DNA of 53,675 nt from JAJFUB01 sp964622325 (GCA_964622325.1 CAZUOJ010000015.1:1-53675), one strand, 5' to 3'; counted from the first letter of the stretch, positions 9,074 through 18,131 are shown. Notes: a model not told the origin generated them from the letters alone. Made by a program: numbers and translations.

Positions 9074-10234
9074 ATGATTGAGGCGCACGGCGGGAAGCTA
9101 GTTAATCGCGTGTTAGAGGGGGAGGCGCTGGCAGAGGCGCAGAAACGAGCCTATTCCTTGCCCCGGCTTGTTGTGGATTACGATACAGCGCGAGATGCTC
9201 AAAATATTGCTCGAGGCGTGTTTTCGCCCCTGGAGGGCTTTATTGGCCAGGAGGATCTGGAGAGTATTCTGGCGGAATTTCGCCTGAGCAATGGCGTGCC
9301 CTGGACAATTCCCATTATGCTGGATGTCCCCGAACGCGATGCAGTGCCGCTGGGCGATGTAGCTTTGTTTCAAGAAGGCGCAGATAAGCCCCTGGCCATC
9401 TATCATGTCACGGAGATCTATCCCTGGGATAAGGAAAAAACGGCGCGGATTGTATTTGGCACGACAGAGCTGGATCATCCGGGCGTGCGGGGATTGTTTG
9501 CGCGGGGAGATTATCTTGTAGGCGGGACGATTGATCTGATTGATAATGATCGGGGGCCTTATGCGCAATGGAATCTGTTTCCCGCGGAGACGCGCCGTGT
9601 GTTTGCCGATCGGGGCTGGAAGACCGTTGTGGCTTTTCAGACCCGCAATGTGCCCCATGCCGGCCATGAGGATTTGCAAAAGACAGTTTTGGGGCTGTGT
9701 GATGGGCTGCTCATTCAGCCGCTTATTGGCAAGAAAAAGCCCGGAGATTTTAAGGATGAAGTGATCTTAGAAGCTTACAAAGTGCTTGTGGAGAAATATT
9801 TTCCAGCGGAGCGCGTGCTGTTGAATATTTTGCCGACAGAAATGCGCTACGGAGGGCCCAAGGAAGCCATTTTGCATGCGATTATGCGCAAGAATTATGG
9901 CTGCACACACATTATCATCGGGCGGGATCATGCCGGCGTATCCCGGCCTGATAAGACGCCCTATTATGGCGAAGAAGAAGCGATTGAATTTTTTGACAAT
10001 TTCCCCGATCTGGGCATTCGTCCAATTATGATCAGAGGAGATTTTTGGTATTGTAAGATCTGCCAGCGCGTGGCCAGCAATCGCAACTGCCCGCATGGGC
10101 CCGAAAGCCGTATTGAATTTTCGGGCACGCTCATTCGGCGGGGGATCCAGGAAGGGGCGCCAGTGCCGCCGGAAGTGATGCGGCCAGAAGTGCTGGAAGT
10201 CATCCGCCGTTTTGAAAATCCCTTTGTGGAGTAG
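9074..10234 (+). CDS. sat: ATP sulfurylase (sulfate adenylyltransferase)
   Basis: This 386-residue cytoplasmic enzyme makes adenosine 5'-phosphosulfate (APS) from ATP and sulfate. The nucleotide-binding signature is QTRNVPHAGHE at 189-199, a variant of the usual QTRNPxHxxHE. The second motif GRDHAGV is at 283-289 and NILPTEMRYGG at ~251-261. Cys327, Cys330, Cys339 and His341 form a CxxC...CxH set like the zinc site known in some bacterial ATP sulfurylases. Length fits the stand-alone family. GGGAG upstream of ATG fixes the start. The next gene starts 3 bases after the stop, so the two are surely co-transcribed. The absence of a nearby APS/PAPS reductase argues for, but does not prove, a sulfation rather than assimilation role. 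Confidence 0.95.
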   Translation: MIEAHGGKLVNRVLEGEALAEAQKRAYSLPRLVVDYDTARDAQNIARGVFSPLEGFIGQEDLESILAEFRLSNGVPWTIPIMLDVPERDAVPLGDVALFQEGADKPLAIYHVTEIYPWDKEKTARIVFGTTELDHPGVRGLFARGDYLVGGTIDLIDNDRGPYAQWNLFPAETRRVFADRGWKTVVAFQTRNVPHAGHEDLQKTVLGLCDGLLIQPLIGKKKPGDFKDEVILEAYKVLVEKYFPAERVLLNILPTEMRYGGPKEAILHAIMRKNYGCTHIIIGRDHAGVSRPDKTPYYGEEEAIEFFDNFPDLGIRPIMIRGDFWYCKICQRVASNRNCPHGPESRIEFSGTLIRRGIQEGAPVPPEVMRPEVLEVIRRFENPFVE

Positions 10235-10237
10235 CTT

Positions 10238-11626
10238 ATGCCGCGGACACGTCGTGTGATGATAATAGGCTGGGATTGCGCCTCGCCCGAACATGTGCTG
10301 CAACAATGGCGGGAGGAATTGCCTCATATCAATAGGCTGATGGAAACAGGCGTTTATGGGCCGCTGCGCAGCACAGATCCGCCGATTACAGTGCCGGCCT
10401 GGACGGCAATGATGTCGTCGCGTAATCCCGGCGTGCTGGGCTTTTATGGCTTTCGCAATCGTCGCACTGGCGAATACGAGGGCAAATGGATTGCGACCGC
10501 CAACGCGATTAAAGTGCCCCGGGCCTGGGAAATCGCTTCTGCCGCCGGCAAGCGCGTGTGCGTGCTGAATGTTCCGCAGACATTTCCCATTAAGCCTGTC
10601 AACGGCGTATGCGTCTCGTGCTTCCTCACGCCCAGCACCGACAGCGCCTTCGTGTATCCGGCGGAGCTGAAGGAGGAAGTGCAGCGCGTGGCGGACGGCT
10701 ATATCATCGATGTGGAAAATTTTCGCACTGAAGACAAGGAATGGCTGCTTCAGGAAATCTATCGAATGACAGATAAGCAATTTGCCGTAGCGCGACATTT
10801 CCTCCAAAAGGAGCCGTGGGATTTCTTCATGTATGTGAATATGGGGCCAGATCGGCTGGGGCACGGCTTCTGGAAATATTGCGATTCCGCTCATCCCAAA
10901 TACGAGCCCGGCAATCCTTTTGAAACAGCGATGCTGGATTATTACAAGCATATTGATAGTCAGCTAGGAGAGCTTATCAGCCTGGCAGGGGAAGATGTCG
11001 CTATTCTCGTTGTTTCGGATCATGGGGGCAAAGCCATGCGGGGCTCGTTGAATCTCAATGAATGGCTCAGGCGGGAGGGCTATCTTGTTTTGAAAGAGCC
11101 TGTAACGGAGCCGACACGCTTTCGGGAGGAATTAGTGGATTGGACGCGGACAAAGGCATGGGGCTGGGGCGGCTATTATGCGCGTGTGTTTATGAATGTG
11201 CAGGGCCGCGAGCCCCAGGGAATTATCCCGCCCGAAAAATACGAACAGGAGCGCGAGGAGCTTATCCGTAAGCTGGAAGCGATTCCCGATCATGAGGGGC
11301 GGCCGCTGGCCACAAAAGCCTGGCGGCCAGAGGAGCTGTACGCCTGCAAGGAGCTTGTGGATGCGCCAGATTTGATTGTGTATTTTGATGATTTACACTG
11401 GCGCGCTGGCCAGGACATAGGCCATAACACTCTGTGGAGCTTTGACACGGAAATTGGGCCTGATGATTCTGTGCATGATTATTACGGGATGTTTTTGCTG
11501 AGCCCGGCGCCAGGACGAGAAGGGCAGGAATTACGCGGGCTGAACATTCTGGATGTGGCGCCGACAGTGCTGCGGCTGCTGGGCTTGCCCGTGCCGCCGG
11601 AGATGGAAGGCAAGCCGCTCCTGTAA
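10238..11626 (+). CDS. Alkaline-phosphatase-superfamily phosphohydrolase/phosphomutase
   Basis: This 462-residue protein has no signal peptide. It belongs to the type I phosphodiesterase/nucleotide pyrophosphatase branch of the AP superfamily (COG3379-like). The two-metal site appears complete: Asp13 in GWDCAS, the candidate Thr nucleophile Thr51 in PPITVPAWT, GPDRLGH, VVSDHGG and the late His in DSVHDYY. The C-terminus (LNILDVAPTVLRLLGLPVPPEMEGKPL) is typical of the family. The ribosome-binding site GGAG lies in the last sat codons and only 3 bases separate the genes, so it is translationally linked to sat, with cysC downstream. Its substrate is unknown. Candidates consistent with the context are pyrophosphate, PAP, APS/PAPS or a sulfated/phosphorylated glycan precursor. 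Confidence 0.85.
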   Translation: MPRTRRVMIIGWDCASPEHVLQQWREELPHINRLMETGVYGPLRSTDPPITVPAWTAMMSSRNPGVLGFYGFRNRRTGEYEGKWIATANAIKVPRAWEIASAAGKRVCVLNVPQTFPIKPVNGVCVSCFLTPSTDSAFVYPAELKEEVQRVADGYIIDVENFRTEDKEWLLQEIYRMTDKQFAVARHFLQKEPWDFFMYVNMGPDRLGHGFWKYCDSAHPKYEPGNPFETAMLDYYKHIDSQLGELISLAGEDVAILVVSDHGGKAMRGSLNLNEWLRREGYLVLKEPVTEPTRFREELVDWTRTKAWGWGGYYARVFMNVQGREPQGIIPPEKYEQEREELIRKLEAIPDHEGRPLATKAWRPEELYACKELVDAPDLIVYFDDLHWRAGQDIGHNTLWSFDTEIGPDDSVHDYYGMFLLSPAPGREGQELRGLNILDVAPTVLRLLGLPVPPEMEGKPLL

Positions 11627-11763
11627 GGCAATTCCGCAATCTCGTTTATGGCCGGGCTCCCCAGGACAATGCCCATCGCGTCCATTCGCTCTGCTTTGGG
11701 CCGGGAAATAACATCACAGAGCGTTTGTAGGGCTATTCACATCGTGAGAGGAGAACTCAACAG

Positions 11764-12446
11764 ATGGAAAAACAAGGGGCAGTAATATGGTTTACAGGGC
11801 TTGCCGGCGCCGGCAAATCCACAATCGCCAGCGTCGTGGAGGCCATGCTGCGAGAACGAGGCCTTCCGGTGGAGAATCTGGATGCGGATGAAGTGCGTCA
11901 GAATCTGTCGCCCAATTTAGGCTTCACATTAGAGGCGCGCGACGAAAACACAAAACGGCTGGCGTGGATGGCGAAAGTGCTGGCACGGCACGGCGTGAAT
12001 GTTGTCATTGCGGCTGTGGCGACGCTGCGACGCTTCCGCGATCGGGCCCGGGAGATGTGCCCGCATTTTGTTGAAGTTTATGTCAAATGCCCGCTGGAGA
12101 TTTGCCAGCAGCGCGATCCCAAGGGGCTGTACGCGCGCCGCGCCCGGGGCGAAATCCAGGATGTGGACGGCATCGACATCCCTTATGAGGAGCCGCTCAA
12201 TCCAGAAGTTGTTCTGGACACGGCAACAATGGATGTGGAAACATGNNNNNNNNNNNNNNNNNNNNNNNNNNNNNNNNNNNNNNNNNNNNNNNNNNNNNNN
12301 NNNNNNNNNNNNNNNNNNNNNNNNNNNNNNNNNNNNNNNNNNNNNAGCCGCTCAATCCAGAAGTTGTTCTGGACACGGCAACAATGGATGTGGAAACATG
12401 CGCGAAAGCTGTCATCGCCAAGCTGGAAGAATTGCAATACATTTGA
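11764..12446 (+). CDS. cysC: Adenylylsulfate kinase, interrupted only by an assembly gap
   Basis: APS kinase phosphorylates APS to PAPS. The P-loop GLAGAGKST (residues 12-20), the NLDADEVRQNLSPNLGF substrate region and the RDPKGLYARRARGEI lid are all present. The reading frame runs into 100 N (12246-12345). The 55 bases before the gap (12191-12245) are repeated exactly after it (12346-12400). Removing the N run and one 55-bp copy gives an unbroken 175-residue protein ending VETCAKAVIAKLEELQYI with a stop at 12444-12446, the normal length for CysC. So the gene is intact in the organism. It lies 137 bp after the AP-superfamily gene and is followed by a terminator. Confidence 0.9.
12191..12400. 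other. Scaffold gap (100 N) flanked by an exact 55-bp duplication
   Basis: 12246-12345 is exactly 100 N, a default gap size. The 55 bases on each side are identical (12191-12245 and 12346-12400). A 55-bp overlap equals a common assembler k-mer, so the two contigs almost certainly overlap and the true sequence is 155 bp shorter. The cysC frame is restored on collapse, which supports this. Confidence 0.9.
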
Positions 12447-12614
12447 CAGGGGCCGGATTACGCATAGGCTGCCTGCAGGCTAATAATGCCGAGCACAAAG
12501 GACACAGAAGGAAATCATAAATATTATAGAGATGTAGAAAGAGCCGGCAAAATCAACAGGAATTTCGGCCCGAATTCCCGCTGCAGGCAGGAAAAGAAGC
12601 CCCCCATCGCTAAT

Positions 12615-12649
12615 AAAAGGGCAGCTTTGTAAGAAAGCTGTCCTTTTTT
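12615..12649 (+). terminator. Strong terminator between cysC and the mtlD-like gene
   Basis: A 14-bp stem (12615-12628 with 12634-12647, one G-U wobble) with a 5-base loop ends in six T. It terminates the sulfate cluster. It lies only 15 bases before the next start codon, so the downstream gene must depend on readthrough, or on a promoter upstream of the hairpin (a weak AGGACA-17-TATTAT pair at 12499-12527 is possible). Confidence 0.85.
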
Positions 12650-12664
12650 GTTGCGAGGAGCGGG

Positions 12665-13918
12665 ATGGAGACATTTGTGCAGATTGGCGCCGGCAATATC
12701 GGGCGTTCGTTTATTGGCCAGCTGTTTGCGCGGGCGGGCTTTGAAGTGATTTTTGTCGATGTGGCAGCGGAAATTATTGAGGCGCTGAACACAAAGCGGC
12801 GCTATCGGATTGAAATCAAGGATCGTGTGCCCCAGACGATCTGGATTGAAAATGTGCGGGGGATTTATGCTCAGGATGTGGCGTCCGTTGCCCGCGCGCT
12901 GGCGGATTGCCGTTGTTGCGGCACAGCCGTGGGGCCCAAGGCACTGCCGGCGATTTATCCGCTTCTGGCCGCAGGGCTGAAGCTGCGCTATACGGAGGGC
13001 AAGCCGCCACTGGATATCATTATCTGTGAAAATTTGCGGGAGGCTGCGGCTCATATGCGGCAGGGATTGGCGCAACATTTGCCTCCTGATTTTCCTCTGG
13101 AAGAAATGGCGGGGCTTGTGGAGACAAGCATTGGCAAGATGGTCCCGATAATGAGCGCCGAGGAACGCGCCCGCGATCCTCTGCTTGTTTATGCCGAAGC
13201 TTACAATACGCTGATTTGCGACGCCCGGGGCTTTAAAAATCCCATTCCCAATGTGCCAGGGCTGGAGCCGAAAGAAAATATGAAGGCTTATGTGGATCGC
13301 AAGCTGTTTATCCATAATTTTGGGCATGCCCTCTGCGCCTATCTGGGCTATTTGTATGAGCCCGCCATGCAAACAACATGGCAGGCTGTGGAAGATCCTG
13401 TCGTGGGGCCGGCTGTCCGCGCCGGGATGTGGGAAGCAGCCCAGGCTTTGATTAAGGAATATCCGGACGAATTCAATGAGCACAATCTGGGCGCACATAT
13501 TGAGGATTTGCTGATGCGTTTTGCCAATAAGGCCTTGGGGGATACATTGCATCGTGTAGGGCGAGATATTCAGCGCAAATTGGCCCGCGAGGATCGCGTC
13601 ATTGGGCCGTTGCTTCTGGAGTTGCAGCACGGGCTCACGCCTCGCCTGACGCCGTTGTGTGCAGCCGCGGCCTTGCATTTTCGCGCGCCTGATGAACAGG
13701 GCCAGCTGTATCCGCCCGATCAACAATTATTTGCGGAATTGCTGCCTAAGGGCCTAGATTGGATTTTGGAAAATATCTGCGGGCTCAATCCTGCCCAGCC
13801 TCTGGACGCACAAGCAATAAAGCTTATTAAAGCCGCTGCGGAGAAAATACGACAAGCCGGCGATAACAGGAAGAGCCTTCTGGAGGGCTTTTTGCAGGCA
13901 AAACAGGCTGGAGAATGA
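12665..13918 (+). CDS. mtlD: Mannitol-1-phosphate 5-dehydrogenase-like NAD(P)-dependent enzyme
   Basis: This 417-residue cytoplasmic protein is of the polyol-specific long-chain dehydrogenase family. The N-terminal dinucleotide fold starts QIGAGNIGRSFIGQLFARAG; the catalytic signature KLFIHNFGHALCAYLGY carries the Lys, Asn and His of the K-x4-N-x2-H motif. Known family members interconvert mannitol-1-phosphate and fructose-6-phosphate or reduce hexuronates. The protein is slightly longer than the ~380-residue E. coli MtlD, and no mannitol PTS is nearby, so the real substrate could be another sugar acid or polyol phosphate. GAGGAG precedes ATG. It is the first gene of a tight operon with the GH3 and GH5-like genes (gaps of about 21 bp). 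Confidence 0.8.
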   Translation: METFVQIGAGNIGRSFIGQLFARAGFEVIFVDVAAEIIEALNTKRRYRIEIKDRVPQTIWIENVRGIYAQDVASVARALADCRCCGTAVGPKALPAIYPLLAAGLKLRYTEGKPPLDIIICENLREAAAHMRQGLAQHLPPDFPLEEMAGLVETSIGKMVPIMSAEERARDPLLVYAEAYNTLICDARGFKNPIPNVPGLEPKENMKAYVDRKLFIHNFGHALCAYLGYLYEPAMQTTWQAVEDPVVGPAVRAGMWEAAQALIKEYPDEFNEHNLGAHIEDLLMRFANKALGDTLHRVGRDIQRKLAREDRVIGPLLLELQHGLTPRLTPLCAAAALHFRAPDEQGQLYPPDQQLFAELLPKGLDWILENICGLNPAQPLDAQAIKLIKAAAEKIRQAGDNRKSLLEGFLQAKQAGE

Positions 13919-13939
13919 GAATTGCCCAGGGAGCAGGCT

Positions 13940-15520
13940 ATGTCCGAAGAAGAATTGCGTCAGCTGATAGCAGAAGTTATTGTGCTACGGGGGACGACAG
14001 CGTATCGGGAGGAGGAAGAGGAGCTCATTGCGAGCGGAGCTGTATTGAATTCGCAAGTGGGCGGCGCCGATATCCAACAGCGCTGTGCGCAGCTGCGTGA
14101 GATGGCTCCCGGGCCGCTCACATTGCAATGTGATCTGGAGACAGGAAGCGCCTTTGCGGCCGAGGGGCTGGCTGTGCCGCCGCTGATGGCTCTGGGCGCA
14201 GCGCGCGAGGAGCAATTGGCTTACGAATGGGGCTATGCCATTGGCTTAGAAGGGCGGAGGCTGGGGCTGGATTTGACATGGAGCCCTGTTTTAGACATCA
14301 ACACAAATCCTGATAATCCCATTATTAATGTGCGCTCCTTCGGCGAGGATGTGGATCTTGTCTGTCGTTTAGGCCCCCAGATTGTGCGGGGCTTAAGCGC
14401 GGCGGGCCTGGAGCCCTGCGCCAAACACTGGCCTGGACATGGCGATGTGGCCGTGGACAGCCATATTGCCCTGCCGACTGTGCCTTTATCTCGGGAGCGG
14501 CTGGAGGCTGTGGAATGGGCGCCCTATCGGGCGGCGCGCGCGGCAGGCCTGGACAGCGTCATGACAGCTCATTTGCTTGTGCCGGCTATAGATCCGGAGA
14601 ATTGCGCCACTGTCAGCCCCACTTTAATCGGGATATTGCGGCAGGAGCTGGGCTTTCCGGGGCCCATCATCACAGATTCCATGGGCATGGAAGGGCTGCG
14701 GCAGACGATTGACTCAGCGGAGGCAGCGTGGCGGGCATTGGCCGCCGGACATGATCAGATTCTTATCGATTACAAGCGTTCGCCGCTGGATGCCTATCAG
14801 GCTGTGTGGCAGGCGTGTCTGGACGGCCGCGTGCCTGAGCAGCGCTTGCGGGAAGCCGCGGCTTGTGTGCGGCGTTTGAAAGCGCGGCGGACAAGCCTGC
14901 CTCTAATTCCGCCAGCCTCAGAAATACGCCAAACGCTGGAAAAGATGGGACGCCGTGTGGCTGAGGCGGCTGTGACATTTGTCCATACAGGAGATCACGC
15001 CGCCAGCACTGCCGGGCTCTTTAAGCTGGAAGAAATGGGAACGCGGCCATTAGCCATTATCTGTGATGATTTAACACGGCGCAGCGTCGCCTTTGCGGCG
15101 GAACAAGAAGAAAGAGGGCTACAAGGGCAACATCCGCTGGCTGGGCTGCTGCAAGCGCATCTTGGCTGTGAGTCAATCGTTTTGAATGAGGCCCTGACAG
15201 AGGCGGAATTAGCCCGTGTGAAAGAGGCGTTGCCCCAGGCGACAGGCATTATTGGAGCAACATTTGCCCATATCGTTTCCTATAAGGGCGAAGGCGTGCG
15301 CTTGCCCAAGGCGCAACAAGAGCTGTGGCGTCATGTGGCGCAAAGCGGAAAGCTGCGCGGGATGCTGCTATTTGAATCGCCCTACGCGCTATTTGATTTG
15401 CCCACGGGATGGCCTGTGATTGTCAGCTATGGGGCAGATATGTTTAGCCTGCAGGCTTCTGTCCAGGCGCTATTGGGCCAGCAGCCCTGTCCAGGCCAGC
15501 TGCCCGTGTCTGTGATTTAA
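13940..15520 (+). CDS. GH3 beta-N-acetylhexosaminidase-like glycosidase, cytoplasmic
   Basis: This is a 526-residue GH3 enzyme of the NagZ type. The ATG at 13940 is preferred over a TTG at 13922 because AGGGAG lies six bases upstream. The (beta/alpha)8 domain has RSFGED (132-137), KHWPGHGD (162-169), the His/Asp dyad in VDSH (173-175) typical of GH3 N-acetylglucosaminidases, and the nucleophile Asp246 in ITDSMGM. A second alpha/beta domain follows (~310-526). No signal peptide is seen, so it would act on imported oligosaccharides or recycled muropeptide fragments. Its place between a polyol dehydrogenase and a secreted GH5-like enzyme favours glycan catabolism over peptidoglycan recycling; that is inference. 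Confidence 0.85.
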   Translation: MSEEELRQLIAEVIVLRGTTAYREEEEELIASGAVLNSQVGGADIQQRCAQLREMAPGPLTLQCDLETGSAFAAEGLAVPPLMALGAAREEQLAYEWGYAIGLEGRRLGLDLTWSPVLDINTNPDNPIINVRSFGEDVDLVCRLGPQIVRGLSAAGLEPCAKHWPGHGDVAVDSHIALPTVPLSRERLEAVEWAPYRAARAAGLDSVMTAHLLVPAIDPENCATVSPTLIGILRQELGFPGPIITDSMGMEGLRQTIDSAEAAWRALAAGHDQILIDYKRSPLDAYQAVWQACLDGRVPEQRLREAAACVRRLKARRTSLPLIPPASEIRQTLEKMGRRVAEAAVTFVHTGDHAASTAGLFKLEEMGTRPLAIICDDLTRRSVAFAAEQEERGLQGQHPLAGLLQAHLGCESIVLNEALTEAELARVKEALPQATGIIGATFAHIVSYKGEGVRLPKAQQELWRHVAQSGKLRGMLLFESPYALFDLPTGWPVIVSYGADMFSLQASVQALLGQQPCPGQLPVSVI

Positions 15521-15542
15521 TATTCTCGACGGAGGATTTGCC

Positions 15543-18131
15543 ATGCGAGGGCTCCTTTGGCTAACATTTTTTGTTGTAATCGTGACATTAGCCAAAGCGG
15601 ATGTGCCGCCCAATTTCTTCCCCTTTGTTATCGGCGAAATCAGCCCGCATAGCCCTGTCAACAGGAGCGTGATGAACGCCTGGCCGGCAGGCCAGGATGG
15701 CTTTGTGCAGATAAAAGAGGGGCATTTTGTGGATGGACGCGGGCGGCGGCTTCGCTTTTTGGGCACGAATGTGACATTTTCCACAGCCTTCCCCGATAAA
15801 GAGCAGGCGCCGCTTATTGCTCGCCGAATGGCAGCTTTAGGGATTAATATCGTGCGCTTCCATCATATGGATAATGCCTACAAGCCTAACGGAATATGGG
15901 ATCCGGCATATAAAGAGAAGACACATCTGGATGCTGAGCAGCTGGATAAATTAGATTTCTTTATCTATCAATTGAAGCAAAACGGAATTTATGTAAATAT
16001 CAATTTGCATGTATCGCGTAATCTGGGGCCTGCAGAGGGCTTTGAAAGCACGGATGCCTTCGCCAGCTACAACAAAGGCATTGATAATTTCTGTGCCCGC
16101 ATGATTGCGATGCAAAAGCAATATGCACGGGATTTGCTCACACATGAAAATCCCTATACAAAAACACGCTATGCGGAAGAGCCCTGTGTCGTTATCGTGG
16201 AATTGAATAACGAAAACAGCCTGCTCAGCTTTGCCCTTAGCCACTGGCTCAGACAATTGCCCGAATCTTATCGGCAGGAGCTTTCAGATTACTGGCATGA
16301 ATATCTGCAGGAAAAATACGGGACAACGGCGGCGCTGCGCAAAGCCTGGGATGAGGGCAGCCAGCCGCTGGGAGAAGAGCTGCTGCGCAATCGGGATTTT
16401 GCCCAGGGCACGAAAGAATGGACGCTGGAGAGCCGTCATCCGGGAGAAGATGTGTTCGAAGTTGTGGAAGATCCGGCGGTGGGCAGAGCTCTGCATGCCA
16501 GGCTTGTGAAGCTGGGCGTCAATCCGTGGGACTTTCAAATTCATCAAACGGGCCATGATTTACAAAACGGGCAGATCTATACATTGCGCTTCAAAATAAA
16601 AGCGGATCCGCCGCGGGAAGTGCACGTGGGCGCACGCTGGGATGTGGCGGATTGGCGGCATATCGGCTTGCAGGAGATTGTGAAAGCGGATGGGCAATGG
16701 CGTGAATATAGCTTTACATTTCGCGCCCAGGATGTGAATCCACAGCACACGCGCATCAGCTTTAATGCGCAAAATCAATTGGGAGATATCTGGCTGGCGG
16801 ATGTCAGCCTGCGGACGGGCGGCATTCTGGGCTTAGCGCCCGAATGTGCCTTAGAGGCCCGCAATATCCCCTTTGCCTCTTCTAATTCCACGGAAGCGAT
16901 GCAGCGCGACTGGCTGGCTTTTATTATGGAGCTGGAGCGCCGCTACACGCTGGAGATGTATCGCTTTTTGAAACAAGAGCTGGGCGTGAAGGCGCATATC
17001 ATTGATACACAGGCTTCCTATGGCGCTTTGGGAGGCTTATGGCGCGAAAGTCGTCTTGATTTCATTGACAATCATGCTTATTGGCAGCATCCGATGTTTC
17101 CCGGGCGCCCCTGGGATCCGGGGAATTGGCTCATCCAGAACACGCCGATGAGCGATGCGCCCCTGGCCAATACATTAATTGGCCTGGCACGCTGGCGCGT
17201 TTGGGGCAAGCCCTATACAGTGAGCGAATACGATCATCCGGCGCCCAGCGATTATCGCGCCGAAGGCTTGCCAATGGCGAGCGCCTTTGCGGGCTTTCAA
17301 GATTGGGATGCGCTGTTTCAATTTGATTATGGCCGCACGCCCCAGGATTGGACAAAGGCGGCTCTACAGGGCTATTTTCAGATGTGCACGGATCCAGCTG
17401 TTGTGGCATTTATGCCTGTATGCGCCCATCTATTCCGTCGCGGGGATGTACGCCCGGGCGAGCGCCTGATTCGCCTGCGCATCCCACAGGATAAAATTGT
17501 AGAGCTTGTAGCGCAGTGGCGAGGAGATTTTGCCGGCATATGGGAGAAAGCCGCCGGCGTGCCGCGGGAGGCCCCCTTGCTGCATCGCGTGGCTGTGGAA
17601 TGGACAAAGACAGGGGATATAAAGGCCGATCGCGTTACGCCTCCAGAAAACAAACAATATGTATCTGACACAAAAGAAATTTTCTGGCGAGAGCTAGCAG
17701 CAGGACAATGGGCCTTTCTTGTGGACACGCCGCGCACGAAATTAGCTGTGGGCCGTCTGGCAGGCCAGCAGCTCCAATGGGGCCTCATCACAATCAAGCC
17801 CACGCCGGGCGTCACAGGTCATTGTGTTGTGGCGCTGACAAGCCTGGATAATCAGCCGCTGATGCAATCGCGGCGGATGTTGCTTGTGGCGGCCTCGCGT
17901 GTGGAAAATCAAAATATGCAATGGGATGAGAATCGCCGGACAGTGGGACGGAATTGGGGCCAGGGGCCAACGATTGTGGAGCGCGTAGAGCTGGAAGGAA
18001 CGGCAGTGCGTCCTATCAAGATTACGCCGTTGGACGGCGCGGGCCTCCCCATGGCCGAAGCTGCGCCTGTACAGGGGCTGCAATTTACTCTAAACGCGCC
18101 CACAATATGGCATCTGATTGAACGGCTCTGA
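15543..18131 (+). CDS. Secreted GH5-like endoglycosidase with embedded CBM
   Basis: This 862-residue protein has a signal peptide (MRGLLWLTFFVVIVTLAKA). A GH5/cellulase-like TIM barrel begins at ~60 (RFLGTNVTF, INIVRFHHMD) with a candidate acid/base Glu224 in ELNNENSL. The barrel is then interrupted at ~280-427 by a CBM4/9-like beta-sandwich (LLRNRDFAQGTKEW ... LADVSLRTGG). It resumes with FIDNHAYW and the candidate nucleophile Glu562 in YTVSEYDHP. A C-terminal beta domain follows. GGAGG upstream of ATG supports the start. It is the last gene of the mtlD-GH3-GH5 operon. The exact substrate is not predictable from sequence alone. Confidence 0.75.
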   Translation: MRGLLWLTFFVVIVTLAKADVPPNFFPFVIGEISPHSPVNRSVMNAWPAGQDGFVQIKEGHFVDGRGRRLRFLGTNVTFSTAFPDKEQAPLIARRMAALGINIVRFHHMDNAYKPNGIWDPAYKEKTHLDAEQLDKLDFFIYQLKQNGIYVNINLHVSRNLGPAEGFESTDAFASYNKGIDNFCARMIAMQKQYARDLLTHENPYTKTRYAEEPCVVIVELNNENSLLSFALSHWLRQLPESYRQELSDYWHEYLQEKYGTTAALRKAWDEGSQPLGEELLRNRDFAQGTKEWTLESRHPGEDVFEVVEDPAVGRALHARLVKLGVNPWDFQIHQTGHDLQNGQIYTLRFKIKADPPREVHVGARWDVADWRHIGLQEIVKADGQWREYSFTFRAQDVNPQHTRISFNAQNQLGDIWLADVSLRTGGILGLAPECALEARNIPFASSNSTEAMQRDWLAFIMELERRYTLEMYRFLKQELGVKAHIIDTQASYGALGGLWRESRLDFIDNHAYWQHPMFPGRPWDPGNWLIQNTPMSDAPLANTLIGLARWRVWGKPYTVSEYDHPAPSDYRAEGLPMASAFAGFQDWDALFQFDYGRTPQDWTKAALQGYFQMCTDPAVVAFMPVCAHLFRRGDVRPGERLIRLRIPQDKIVELVAQWRGDFAGIWEKAAGVPREAPLLHRVAVEWTKTGDIKADRVTPPENKQYVSDTKEIFWRELAAGQWAFLVDTPRTKLAVGRLAGQQLQWGLITIKPTPGVTGHCVVALTSLDNQPLMQSRRMLLVAASRVENQNMQWDENRRTVGRNWGQGPTIVERVELEGTAVRPIKITPLDGAGLPMAEAAPVQGLQFTLNAPTIWHLIERL

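Noticed and set aside
12191..12400. Genuine tandem duplication inside cysC
   Set aside because: The copies are identical, exactly 55 bp, and flank a default 100-N gap; collapsing them restores a normal gene, so it is a scaffolding artefact.
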